From Deltaproteobacteria bacterium (GTDB lineage Bacteria > Desulfobacterota > Desulfarculia > Adiutricales > Adiutricaceae), in NCBI GenBank assembly GCA_031278835.1, contig JAITJP010000149.1, positions 1 to 7,801 on the forward strand: DNA of 7,801 nucleotides, given 5' to 3'. Below, piece after piece: positions 1-5,705 of the stretch (positions are counted from its first letter, which is position 1; every line of letters starts with the position of its first letter). The notes beneath the pieces are model-generated. The model had not been told where the DNA came from, did no database searches, and saw nothing but the letters and a program-made list of their open reading frames with translations. Both the position numbers and the translations under genes were made by a program.

Positions 1-78
1 AAAAAAGGCCTGTAGGGTTTTATGGTTAGTTTTCGGTAAGCTTCTTAGCTTAGCTATTTTGCCAATTGGTTAACCGAA

Positions 79-104
79 GGCCAAGCGCCTTGGCCCTTTT
101 CTCT
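79..104 (+). terminator. Possible intrinsic terminator at left edge
   Basis: A perfect 7-bp stem (GGCCAAG at 79-85, CTTGGCC at 89-95, loop CGC) is followed by a T-rich tail, CTTTTCTCT. It could end a plus-strand gene lying to the left of the window. The tail is interrupted by C, and GGCC-containing hairpins are common by chance in this DNA, so the call is weak. Confidence 0.3.
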
Positions 105-810
105 AAGCCGGGCTTTTTCAAAACCCACCCGGCCGTAAGCCCCTGACCTTTCCGGTAACATGAAAATATCCCACCCTAAGAACCATTTTTAGGTAAAATT
201 TCCAATCATTTAGCCCTTTAGCTATTTGAAGCCAGAGGCCTGCCGAAAATGATTTTACAAAAGGGCGATTATGGTTTTTTTTGTGAGCTTAACTTATCTA
301 AAATGTAAAGAAAACCTTGAGTTTGCTTTCTTGGCTAATGGTGACCAGCGCCTTGGCTCAGGGCGGAAATGACCTTTGGGGCTTGGGCTAGGCCAACTGG
401 GCCATGGGCTAAGCGGTGAAAATTGAAAGCGCGGGCCCATCAAAAACAGGCCCGTAAAGGCCCAAAATCGACCCGTAGCCGGCTTTCAAGAGCTGATCTG
501 GTACCAAAACTGGGTCAAGGGCCCTGAGCGGCTCTGAGGGCCTTAGGCGCTCTTTTGGTTCAAGCGGCCCGGCTGGTTAATTGGGAACTTTTTTTTTCGG
601 GGCGGGCCAACCCTGGGGCCAACCATGGGGCCAGGCTGGGAGGCCAAAGCGGCTTAGGGGTTAACTAAATAAAAATACTAATAAAAAAAACGAAAGGGAA
701 AGGGTTTTTTTTTCGGGAAAGCTTGACTCACTTTGGCGGCTTGGATTTGAGATTTGTCCAGTTTTATTAAGTAATTGCGTGATTTTTGGGGCCAAGGGAA
801 TTAGGCCTAG
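105..810. other. Long intergenic region without a recognisable gene
   Basis: I see no coding region here: stop codons are frequent in all frames and no frame reads like a known protein. It holds an inverted repeat GCCGGG/CCCGGC (107-112 and 128-133), a GGCC-saturated stretch from about 380 to 650 with a 12-bp tandem repeat, and an AT-rich patch (660-720) with long A and T runs. It may be eroded former coding sequence, but no remnant is legible to me. Confidence 0.5.
604..639. repeat. 12-bp tandem repeat, three degenerate copies
   Basis: Two near-identical units, GGGCCAACCCTG (604-615) and GGGCCAACCATG (616-627), are followed by a diverged third, GGGCCAGGCTGG (628-639). The first two differ at one base. 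The 12-bp period would preserve a reading frame, but the surrounding frames are short and closed, so I do not read it as a coding repeat. Confidence 0.6.
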
Positions 811-850
811 AAAGAAAAAAAGCGGCTGGGCCATGGGCGCCCAGCCGCTT
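811..850 (-). terminator. Intrinsic terminator of the folD-fchA unit
   Basis: Read on the minus strand, an 11-bp perfect stem (arms 840-850 and 820-830, sequence AAGCGGCTGGG) with a 9-base loop runs straight into a T-rich tail (complement of 811-820, six T, C, three T). It sits about 40 bases past the fchA stop codon and is in the correct orientation. This is the clearest terminator in the window and marks the 3' end of the minus-strand operon. Confidence 0.9.
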
Positions 851-889
851 ATGGGAAAAAAGGGAGCGGGGTTTTTGTTGGGGCCCTGG

Positions 890-1525
890 TTACCAGCGGG
901 CTCTCATGTGGTAGAGGATATCGACCTTGAGTTCCTCGGCCTCGGTGAAGATTAAGGCCCGTTCGGCCTTGACGTTTTTGACAAAGTCTTGGTCTTTGAT
1001 GCTGGGCAGATTGATGTCAACCGAGAGCATGGCCGCCCGAATGGCCGCTTCCAAGATGATGGCCGAGACGCCGCAGTCACTGATGGCCCCCTTGTTGCCA
1101 AAGGGGGCCAGCTTGTGGGCTTCTTTCATAAGCTCCAAGCACTTGCGGCAGACGTTTAGGGGAGCCAGGGTAGCCTTTTGACCGGCGGCCTGGATGGCCT
1201 CGCCGCGGGCTTTTTTCTGCTCATCGGTGTCTTTGGGCAGCTTGAAGGTGGCCATGTATTCGTCAAAAGCCTGAATGTCAGCCAGGGTCATGACCTTTAG
1301 GGCCTCGATGCCCTCCATAAAGGTCTTTAAAATGGCCTCGTTTTGCTCCTGATACTCTTCGTAGCCTTTCTTGCCCTTGGTCAAACTGGCCACCATGGCC
1401 CCCATGGAGGCGCCAAGGGTGGCCACCACGGCGGAAACGTTACCGCCGCCGGGCACGTGAGCGCTGGAGGCGGCCACGGAAAGAAACTCGTTGATAGACA
1501 TGTCGTAACTGATGTGGTGGGACAT
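890..1525 (-). CDS. fchA: Methenyltetrahydrofolate cyclohydrolase, FchA type (cyclodeaminase family)
   Basis: A 211-residue protein of the formiminotransferase-cyclodeaminase C-terminal family, the usual length for a stand-alone FchA. Such enzymes interconvert 5,10-methenyl- and 10-formyl-tetrahydrofolate, or deaminate formimino-tetrahydrofolate, in the cytoplasm. Visible family features are the PGGG loop (residues 25-28) followed by a small-residue helix and a GKKGY segment (51-55), the D83/F87/D88 motif ahead of KLPK (95-98), GNKGAISDCGV (143-153) and VDINLPSIKD (169-178). It lies 156 bases downstream of folD on the same strand and is followed by a strong terminator, so it is probably the second gene of a folD-fchA unit. 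No good Shine-Dalgarno precedes the ATG at 1525. Met9 is an alternative start, closer to where many homologues begin, but it has no better site. The cyclohydrolase is preferred to a cyclodeaminase because of folD next door and the absence of a formiminotransferase gene. Confidence 0.9.
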   Translation of the reverse strand: MSHHISYDMSINEFLSVAASSAHVPGGGNVSAVVATLGASMGAMVASLTKGKKGYEEYQEQNEAILKTFMEGIEALKVMTLADIQAFDEYMATFKLPKDTDEQKKARGEAIQAAGQKATLAPLNVCRKCLELMKEAHKLAPFGNKGAISDCGVSAIILEAAIRAAMLSVDINLPSIKDQDFVKNVKAERALIFTEAEELKVDILYHMRARW

Positions 1526-1558
1526 TTTTATCTCATTTTGCCAAAAGGCGGTCGTTTA

Positions 1559-1589
1559 CTGGCCCGGCCCCCTCAAGGGCCCGGGCCAG
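1559..1589. other. GC-rich hairpin in the folD-fchA spacer
   Basis: A perfect 9-bp inverted repeat (CTGGCCCGG at 1559-1567, CCGGGCCAG at 1581-1589) encloses a 13-base loop that can add a few further pairs. On the minus strand no T-run follows, so it is not a convincing terminator. In the folD-fchA transcript it would form a stable stem about 35 bases ahead of the fchA start, which could protect mRNA ends or tune relative expression of the two genes. That role is inference. Confidence 0.5.
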
Positions 1590-1681
1590 ATTTTGGTCAA
1601 TTATTTGGTAAGTAACCTTGGTGGGGGAACCCTTTACAGTTCCTTGGCCGAAAGCTTGGCTAGGTGCGAACGGCCAGGCCC

Positions 1682-2539
1682 TTAGCCCAGACCCTGCAAT
1701 TGAACGGCCTTTAGGAGGTTACTCATGATGATGCTGGTGGTCAGGGAGCCCACCCCACCCGGAACCGGGGTCAAAAAGGCCACAACCTCGGCCGCGGCCG
1801 GCTCAACGTCGCCGATGATGGAATTGTCGGGCAGTTGATTAATGCCAGCGTCAATGACGATTTGGCCCGGGGACAGCATGCTGGCCTTAACCAAGCCCGG
1901 GAAACCGGCGGCGGCCACGACGATTTCGGCCGCCTTGGTGATGGAGGCGATATCGACCGTCTTGGTGTGGCAAACGGTAATGGTGGCGTCGCGCTTAATT
2001 AGTAAGCTAGCCAGGGGACGGCCAACCGTGTCACCTCGGCCGACCAAGGCCACCCTCTTGCCCTTTAGTTCAACGCCGCTGCGCTGGATGAGCTCAATGC
2101 AGGAAAGGGGCGTGGCCGGGACCAGGGCCAAGTGCTCCTGGCCGCCCAAGAGATAACCGCGGTTAACCGGGTGAACGCCGTCAACGTCCTTTTTGGGATC
2201 AAGACGGTTCATGACCAGTTCTTTTTGGATATGTTTGGGTAAGGGGAGCTCGACCAGGATGCCGTGGACCTTGGGATCGGCGTTAAGATCGTCGACCAGT
2301 TTCAGGAGTTCTTCTTCCTTGACCTCATCGGGACGCACGTGGATCTCGACTTTAATGCCCAGCTTGTCGCCAACCTTTTCCTTGGATTGGGCGTAAACCC
2401 TGGAGGCGTCATCACCACCGGCCAAGATAACCGCCAGTTTTGGCTGGATCCCTTTAGCCGAGAGTTCTTTTACTTTCGGGATGAGTTCTTCACGGATGGC
2501 GTTGGCCACCGGTAGGCCTTTGATGATTTGTGCCGTCAT
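1682..2539 (-). CDS. folD: Methylenetetrahydrofolate dehydrogenase / methenyl-THF cyclohydrolase FolD
   Basis: A full-length 285-residue FolD. The family oxidises 5,10-methylene-THF with NAD(P)+ and usually hydrolyses the methenyl product to 10-formyl-THF. Conserved features are Tyr49 and Lys53 (the YxxxK active-site pair), KDVDG with Asp120 (folate-binding Asp), PATP at 141-144, and a Rossmann segment GRGDTVGRPL (167-176). Two signature motifs deviate. The usual VQLPLP reads VELPLP, with Glu97 where the cyclohydrolase-site Gln is expected (codon GAG). The usual PGGVGPMT reads PGGVGSLT (Ser265). With fchA just downstream, this FolD may act mainly as a dehydrogenase. The start is well supported: AAGGAG at 2550-2545 lies 5 bases from the ATG. 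It diverges from the glycosidase gene and probably uses the promoter near 2706-2732. Confidence 0.95.
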   Translation of the reverse strand: MTAQIIKGLPVANAIREELIPKVKELSAKGIQPKLAVILAGGDDASRVYAQSKEKVGDKLGIKVEIHVRPDEVKEEELLKLVDDLNADPKVHGILVELPLPKHIQKELVMNRLDPKKDVDGVHPVNRGYLLGGQEHLALVPATPLSCIELIQRSGVELKGKRVALVGRGDTVGRPLASLLIKRDATITVCHTKTVDIASITKAAEIVVAAAGFPGLVKASMLSPGQIVIDAGINQLPDNSIIGDVEPAAAEVVAFLTPVPGGVGSLTTSIIMSNLLKAVQLQGLG

Positions 2540-2569
2540 TTCAGCTCCTTATGTACGGGTTAAATCAGC

Positions 2570-2592
2570 CCAGCCCTTTTTTTCAAGGCTGG
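2570..2592. other. Small hairpin in the folD leader
   Basis: Inverted repeat CCAGCC (2570-2575) and GGCTGG (2587-2592) around an 11-base A/T-rich loop, about 30 bases upstream of the folD start. No T-run follows on the minus strand, so it is not a terminator. It would be part of the roughly 160-base folD leader if the promoter assigned at 2706-2732 is right. Confidence 0.3.
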
Positions 2593-2691
2593 CCTAGATA
2601 TTTTTGAAAGAGATTGTTCTTTCGGGAAGTACCTGAACCAAGATGTTGTTTAATTTGATTTTTCTAAGAGAAAGGCTTTTGTCTATTTTGC

Positions 2692-2718
2692 TTGACAAGC
2701 TCAAGATTATGGTAGAAT
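2692..2718 (+). promoter_or_regulatory. Sigma70-type promoter for the glycosidase gene
   Basis: A perfect -35 box TTGACA (2692-2697) is followed after 15 bases by TAGAAT (2713-2718, five of six matches to TATAAT). The 15-bp spacing is shorter than the usual 17, so strength is uncertain. Transcription would start near 2725 and give a leader of about 150 bases before the ATG at 2875. Confidence 0.5.
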
Positions 2719-2729
2719 CAAACTTGAGC
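2699..2729. promoter_or_regulatory. Inverted repeat (operator candidate) in the divergent promoter region
   Basis: Perfect 7-bp arms GCTCAAG (2699-2705) and CTTGAGC (2723-2729) are separated by 17 bases. The interval holds the -10 boxes of both predicted divergent promoters. A protein bound here would be placed to control both transcription units. No regulator gene in the window is an obvious partner. Confidence 0.4.
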
Positions 2730-2732
2730 CAA
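2706..2732 (-). promoter_or_regulatory. Possible promoter for folD-fchA
   Basis: On the minus strand TTGGCT (2732-2727) and CATAAT (2711-2706, five of six matches to TATAAT) are spaced by 15 bases. Its -10 lies one base from the plus-strand -10, so the two promoters overlap back to back. The -35 is poor. An alternative minus-strand promoter is TTGCGA with TATATA (16-base spacer) at about 2771-2798. Confidence 0.35.
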
Positions 2733-2734
2733 GT

Positions 2735-2863
2735 CGCTTCCAACCGGAGGCGGCCGGTAACCTTCAAAGATATATAGGGCATGGCTTTTCTATCGCAAGC
2801 CAAGTCCTCAAGCCTTTCCGAAATCGGAGGGCAAAAAATCAAAAGCCGCTATTATTTTTTTTT
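2735..2863 (+). promoter_or_regulatory. Structured 5' leader of the glycosidase gene
   Basis: The predicted leader can fold into a 5' hairpin (CGCTTCC 2735-2741 with GGAGGCG 2746-2752, one G-U pair, loop AACC). A long-range 7-bp helix (GGCTTTT 2783-2789 with AAAAGCC 2841-2847) would enclose a second hairpin at 2814-2831. The only SD-like sequence, GGAGGG at 2826-2831, lies inside that second hairpin and is about 43 bases from the ATG. A run of nine T (2855-2863) comes just before the gene. I do not recognise it as a known riboswitch class. The pairing is read from the sequence; regulation is inference. Confidence 0.35.
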
Positions 2864-2874
2864 AGCACTTTATC

Positions 2875-4281
2875 ATGATCCGCTATTTTTGCCAAACATT
2901 ATATTTAGCCGCTCTCTCGGTCATGGTTTTTTCCGGATGCTTGGCCATGGCCTCGGGGCCCGAACTAAGTCCCTCGGATTTTCCCGAAGGCAGCCTTTTG
3001 CGCTCCGAGCTCTGGGCCTTAGCCCCTTGGCTGGGCCCCTCCCAAGCCCGTTCGGCCGGAGCCAAACCCCTGGGCGATCTTTTTTGGCGAGAAACCCTGG
3101 TGCCCCAAGCCGATGGACTTCCCCAAACCCGCCTGGCCATGGGTTTTTCTGACCATCTGTCTTCCTGGCCCATGGCCTTGGAAATCGAGTGCCCAGCTAA
3201 AGATCCCAGCGGCCAGCTAAGCCTAAATCTCATCAGGGACGCCCGACCCTTTGGACGGGAAAACCTAAGCCTGGAAAAGTACTCCGCCAATGACCCGGCG
3301 GCCAAGCCAAATCATCAAGCCCCCAAAGCCAAGCTCAATAATCCCCCAGCCCAAGCTAAAAAGCCCTGGCCTCAAACCGCGACCAGCCAGCCAGCCAATT
3401 CCCAAGATTACTCAAAAAATCAACTTATTTTAGAAAAATGCCTAGCCCAGGCTAAACTAAACCTCTCCCAAGGGCCTTACTTTGAGCCCTTTGTTTGGGA
3501 ACGATTGGAAGAGGGTCTTTTTCGGGCCTCAACCCTGGCCCGATTCGGTCCTCGGCTTGGTCCCAAAGAGATTATTTTGGTCAAGGCCTCCCCGGAGCAT
3601 TTTAGGCTAGCCCCCTACCATGAGTCCGAACGTCAGAGCTGGCAAGACTTCCCGGGCACGGTCAAGGCCTGGGCCAAAAGACTGCCCAATGCCCCGTTTA
3701 TCATAAACGGCGGGCAGTATTACCCAAATCGCTCCTACATGGGCTCCCTAAGGCGACAAGGCCAAGACCTGGGCGGCCCCGAACACTCGACCTTTAAAGG
3801 CTTTTGGCTCCTGGATCCTAAGTCTCCGGAGGCCAACCAGCCAAAAGTCAGCCTGCTCGATCGAGAACTCACCCCAAATGAGCGCTTGAGCCCTCAAGCC
3901 TATGACACGGTCATTCAGTCCTACATGGTCTTGGATAGCCTGGGCCGGGTTAGGGTCAAAACCACCGAACGCCTAGCCAGCCGGGCCGTTTTGGGCCACG
4001 ACCAGGCCGGCAACTTTGTCATAGTCGTGGTCAAAGGGGCCATCACCATGTCGGATCTGGCTTTGCTTAGCTCCAAGCTAGGCCTGGTCTCGGCCTTGGG
4101 CTTAGACGGCGGCTTGGAAACCCAGTTGGCCTTTAACGGCCCCAACGGACCAGAGTTTCAGTTTGGCCGTTACTCAAATAGTTTTTTGGGTAATTTTCAA
4201 ATTGACGATCTGACCCCCTCGCTGCCCTCAATCATCGCCCTGGAGCGCCTGGAGCCCCAAGAGGCCCCGCCTAGCCCCTGA
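2875..4281 (+). CDS. Exported phosphodiester glycosidase (NAGPA domain) protein, probable lipoprotein
   Basis: A 468-residue protein with an N-terminal export signal. A hydrophobic stretch (residues 9-20) leads to FSGC, a near-lipobox with Cys22, although Phe at -3 is unusual; signal peptidase I cleavage after AMA (24-26) is the alternative. A region of unclear fold follows, then a Pro/Ala/Lys/Asn-rich linker (about 137-178). The C-terminal domain (about 205-445) resembles the NAGPA/phosphodiester glycosidase family. It has FIINGG (275-280, the usual NGG turn), ASRAVLG (368-374), the SDLALLSSKLG segment (393-403) and LGLDGG (408-413), which corresponds to the family's LDGG motif. Relatives cleave phosphodiester-linked sugars; the substrate cannot be told from sequence. 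A TAG at 2863 in the same frame makes ATG 2875 the first available ATG, and it places the signal peptide correctly, but there is no Shine-Dalgarno. The C-terminus (Pro/Glu-rich) runs into C-rich repeat DNA. Confidence 0.75.
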   Translation: MIRYFCQTLYLAALSVMVFSGCLAMASGPELSPSDFPEGSLLRSELWALAPWLGPSQARSAGAKPLGDLFWRETLVPQADGLPQTRLAMGFSDHLSSWPMALEIECPAKDPSGQLSLNLIRDARPFGRENLSLEKYSANDPAAKPNHQAPKAKLNNPPAQAKKPWPQTATSQPANSQDYSKNQLILEKCLAQAKLNLSQGPYFEPFVWERLEEGLFRASTLARFGPRLGPKEIILVKASPEHFRLAPYHESERQSWQDFPGTVKAWAKRLPNAPFIINGGQYYPNRSYMGSLRRQGQDLGGPEHSTFKGFWLLDPKSPEANQPKVSLLDRELTPNERLSPQAYDTVIQSYMVLDSLGRVRVKTTERLASRAVLGHDQAGNFVIVVVKGAITMSDLALLSSKLGLVSALGLDGGLETQLAFNGPNGPEFQFGRYSNSFLGNFQIDDLTPSLPSIIALERLEPQEAPPSP

Positions 4282-4302
4282 CCGAAAACCCGCTGGTGCC
4301 CC

Positions 4303-4465
4303 GGCCAGAGGCCCGCACCCAAGGCGCCCAAATAGTCGCCCCCAGACCTAACCAGACCGCCCCTTAAGGCCCGCCCCTCAAGGCCACAGCCCCCCCTTGC
4401 CCCAGAGGCCCAGGCCCAAGGCCCCCAAAATGTCAAGCCCGACCCAGAGGCCCCGGCCCAGAGGC
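4303..4465. repeat. C-rich degenerate repeat tract with two ~40-bp direct copies
   Basis: CCAGAGGCCC followed by CCCAAGGC, CCCAAA and a GTC/GCCC end occurs at about 4305-4342 and again at about 4403-4440, a 98-base offset. The core decamer CCAGAGGCCC is identical in both and returns at 4444-4453, with a partial copy at 4458-4465. The related CCCCAAGAGGCCCC lies in the 3' end of the preceding gene (4255-4268). The strand is strongly C-rich. No protein is readable here; the Gly/Arg/Trp-rich minus-strand frame is a by-product of the composition. Confidence 0.6.
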
Positions 4466-4772
4466 GCTTCCAAAATAGACGGTCACAGGTTTTTTTTACA
4501 GGCCCTGACCTTGTTAAGTGATATAGAGCCCGGCTTGGGCTTATAAGCAGTCTATGGCTTGGTTATTTTCGGGCCCTTTGTCTAGACCTTGGCTTTATTT
4601 TTATCCGCTAGTCTAGTCTTTTTTAACATGAAAGTGTTAATCTGAAAGTACATTAATTCACTAATGTCATAAAATAATTGTAAAAAAATAGTAAAGATAT
4701 GCGCTAAAATAAAAACTATTGCCCTGGTAGTGTTAATCTCAACTCTGTTAAAAAAGGCCATTGGATTTTTAA
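4466..4772. other. Intergenic region becoming AT-rich, no gene seen
   Basis: No gene is recognisable. The region holds a T8 run (4490-4497), a 10-bp palindrome GCTTATAAGC (4539-4548), an inverted repeat ACATTA/TAATGT (4650-4655 and 4662-4667), and an 11-bp direct repeat AGTGTTAATCT at 4633-4643 and 4729-4739. The change from C-rich to AT-rich DNA near 4600 suggests the start of the regulatory region of the downstream nucleosidase. Confidence 0.5.
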
Positions 4773-4802
4773 GTTACAAAAATAGTTTAGTTTTAGTATA
4801 AT
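4773..4802 (+). promoter_or_regulatory. Sigma70-type promoter of the nucleosidase gene
   Basis: A perfect TATAAT (4797-4802) is preceded by GTTACA (4773-4778, four of six matches to TTGACA) at an 18-base spacing, within AT-rich DNA. Transcription would begin near 4809, giving a leader of about 145 bases that contains a terminator-like hairpin before the gene. Confidence 0.55.
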
Positions 4803-4929
4803 GACAATCGAAACCAAACCAACTCTGGCCGGGCTTTTTTTTGATTGGGGCTTTACCTTTTCTGATAGCCGCCAGAGGGCCTCTGGAATTTTTTTTGACC
4901 ATCTAATCAATGAGCTTAAGCATATTTAG
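4801..4929 (+). CDS. Possible 42-codon upstream ORF (doubtful)
   Basis: An ATG at 4801 opens a 42-codon frame ending in TAG at 4927-4929, in the same frame as the nucleosidase and 11 bases before its Shine-Dalgarno. The product is Phe-rich (six Phe come from three TTT-TTT pairs or T-runs) and ends in a plausible helix. It has no Shine-Dalgarno, and its ATG overlaps the TATAAT box, so it could only be translated from a promoter further upstream. I think the promoter/attenuator reading of this DNA is more likely. Confidence 0.15.
   Translation: MTIETKPTLAGLFFDWGFTFSDSRQRASGIFFDHLINELKHI
4823..4896 (+). promoter_or_regulatory. Attenuator: terminator with competing antiterminator
   Basis: A terminator hairpin (CCAGAG 4872-4877, loop GGC, CTCTGG 4881-4886) is followed by AA and eight T (4889-4896), inside the leader and about 57 bases before the start codon. 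Upstream, CTCTGGC (4823-4829) is perfectly complementary to GCCAGAG (4871-4877), so it competes with the terminator's 3' arm for the same 5' arm. A small nested helix GGCT/AGCC (4849-4852 and 4867-4870) could stack on it. This is the layout of a transcription attenuator or riboswitch expression platform. The sensor and ligand are not evident, and I do not recognise a known class. Confidence 0.5.
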
Positions 4930-4939
4930 TCCATAAAAA

Positions 4940-4945
4940 AAGGAG
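4940..4945 (+). promoter_or_regulatory. Ribosome binding site that fixes the TTG start at 4954
   Basis: AAGGAG lies 8 bases upstream of TTG 4954. No ATG or GTG in this frame lies nearby, so this site identifies TTG as the start codon of the nucleosidase. Confidence 0.8.
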
Positions 4946-4953
4946 TTCTGGTT

Positions 4954-5682
4954 TTGTCCGCCCCAAAATCGCCCGCGAGCCACGAGGTTTTGATTTTCAC
5001 CTCAACGCCAAATGAATTTCGCTCGGTTAGCCAAAGCGTGGGCCGCCAGGGCTTCAAAAAACTAAGCTGTTCGGTCATCGACTGCGGTCCGGGCCGCATT
5101 AACGCCACCTTTGGGGCCACCAAGGAGCTTATCCCCAGAATAACGGCTAAAAAACCGCCCTTGGTCATGATCGGGACAGGAACCTCGGGCTCACTTTCCT
5201 TAAAGCTTAGGCACGGCGACACCGTGGTTTCCAATGGGGCGGTCATCTCCGATTGGCGCATGGAAAAGGGTCCAGAGGTTACCGTAAGCCCTTACGGCTG
5301 GTTTGACTACCAGCCGCCGGAACCTCAGCAGGTCGAGAAAATGACCATTTATTGCCAAGATGACTTGGTGGTCAACCTTCTTGATAAACTGCCCACCAAT
5401 GACTTTATCCGAGGAAACTTACTAACCTCGGAAGCCTTTGTCAGCGGAACGGATCATAAGCTTAATCTAGGGGCCACCTTTAATTGCTTGGCTTGCGACA
5501 TGGAGAGCGGCGTTTACGCCTTTATCGGTAACTCTCTGCTTAAGGTGCCTTGGTTTAACCTTCGAATCGTGGCCGATACTCTGGATGATACGATACACGA
5601 TTATTTCGCCAAAGAACGTGACATGACCGAAATCCTGGGCGGCAAGATCGTGGAAACCCTAAAAATTTTAGACACCATGTAA
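4954..5682 (+). CDS. Nucleosidase/phosphorylase of the PNP-UDP (MTAN-like) superfamily
   Basis: A 242-residue protein, close to the usual 230-240 of 5'-methylthioadenosine/S-adenosylhomocysteine nucleosidases. These cytoplasmic enzymes cleave the glycosidic bond of adenosyl by-products. Matching features are an N-terminal strand leading to Glu21 (position of the catalytic Glu near the start of MTAN), CGPG (44-47), GTGTSGSL (75-81) followed by GDTVVS (88-93), TSEAFVSG (158-165), ACDMESG (180-186) with the ribose-binding Glu184, and RIVADTLDD (204-212) with Asp208 at the catalytic Asp position. Futalosine hydrolase (MqnB) and other nucleoside phosphorylases share these motifs, so the substrate is open. 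It starts with TTG, supported by AAGGAG 8 bases upstream. It has its own promoter and an attenuator-like leader, and appears to be transcribed alone. Confidence 0.8.
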   Translation: MSAPKSPASHEVLIFTSTPNEFRSVSQSVGRQGFKKLSCSVIDCGPGRINATFGATKELIPRITAKKPPLVMIGTGTSGSLSLKLRHGDTVVSNGAVISDWRMEKGPEVTVSPYGWFDYQPPEPQQVEKMTIYCQDDLVVNLLDKLPTNDFIRGNLLTSEAFVSGTDHKLNLGATFNCLACDMESGVYAFIGNSLLKVPWFNLRIVADTLDDTIHDYFAKERDMTEILGGKIVETLKILDTM

Positions 5683-5705
5683 CCGCTCAAAAAAAATTTT
5701 CCACC

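Noticed and set aside
927..2515. Plus-strand open frames opposite fchA and folD
   Set aside because: They are antisense to well-supported genes, have low-complexity Ser/Arg/Gly/His-rich translations and lack ribosome binding sites.
2594..2842. 82-codon minus-strand frame in the divergent promoter region
   Set aside because: It spans the promoters and leader elements, lacks a Shine-Dalgarno and resembles no known protein.
2781..3305. Alternative-frame ORFs over the start of the glycosidase gene, both strands
   Set aside because: The glycosidase frame has a signal peptide and family motifs; the others are compositional shadows.
4197..4436. 79-codon Gly/Trp-rich minus-strand frame
   Set aside because: It arises from the C-rich repeat tract and overlaps the end of a real gene.
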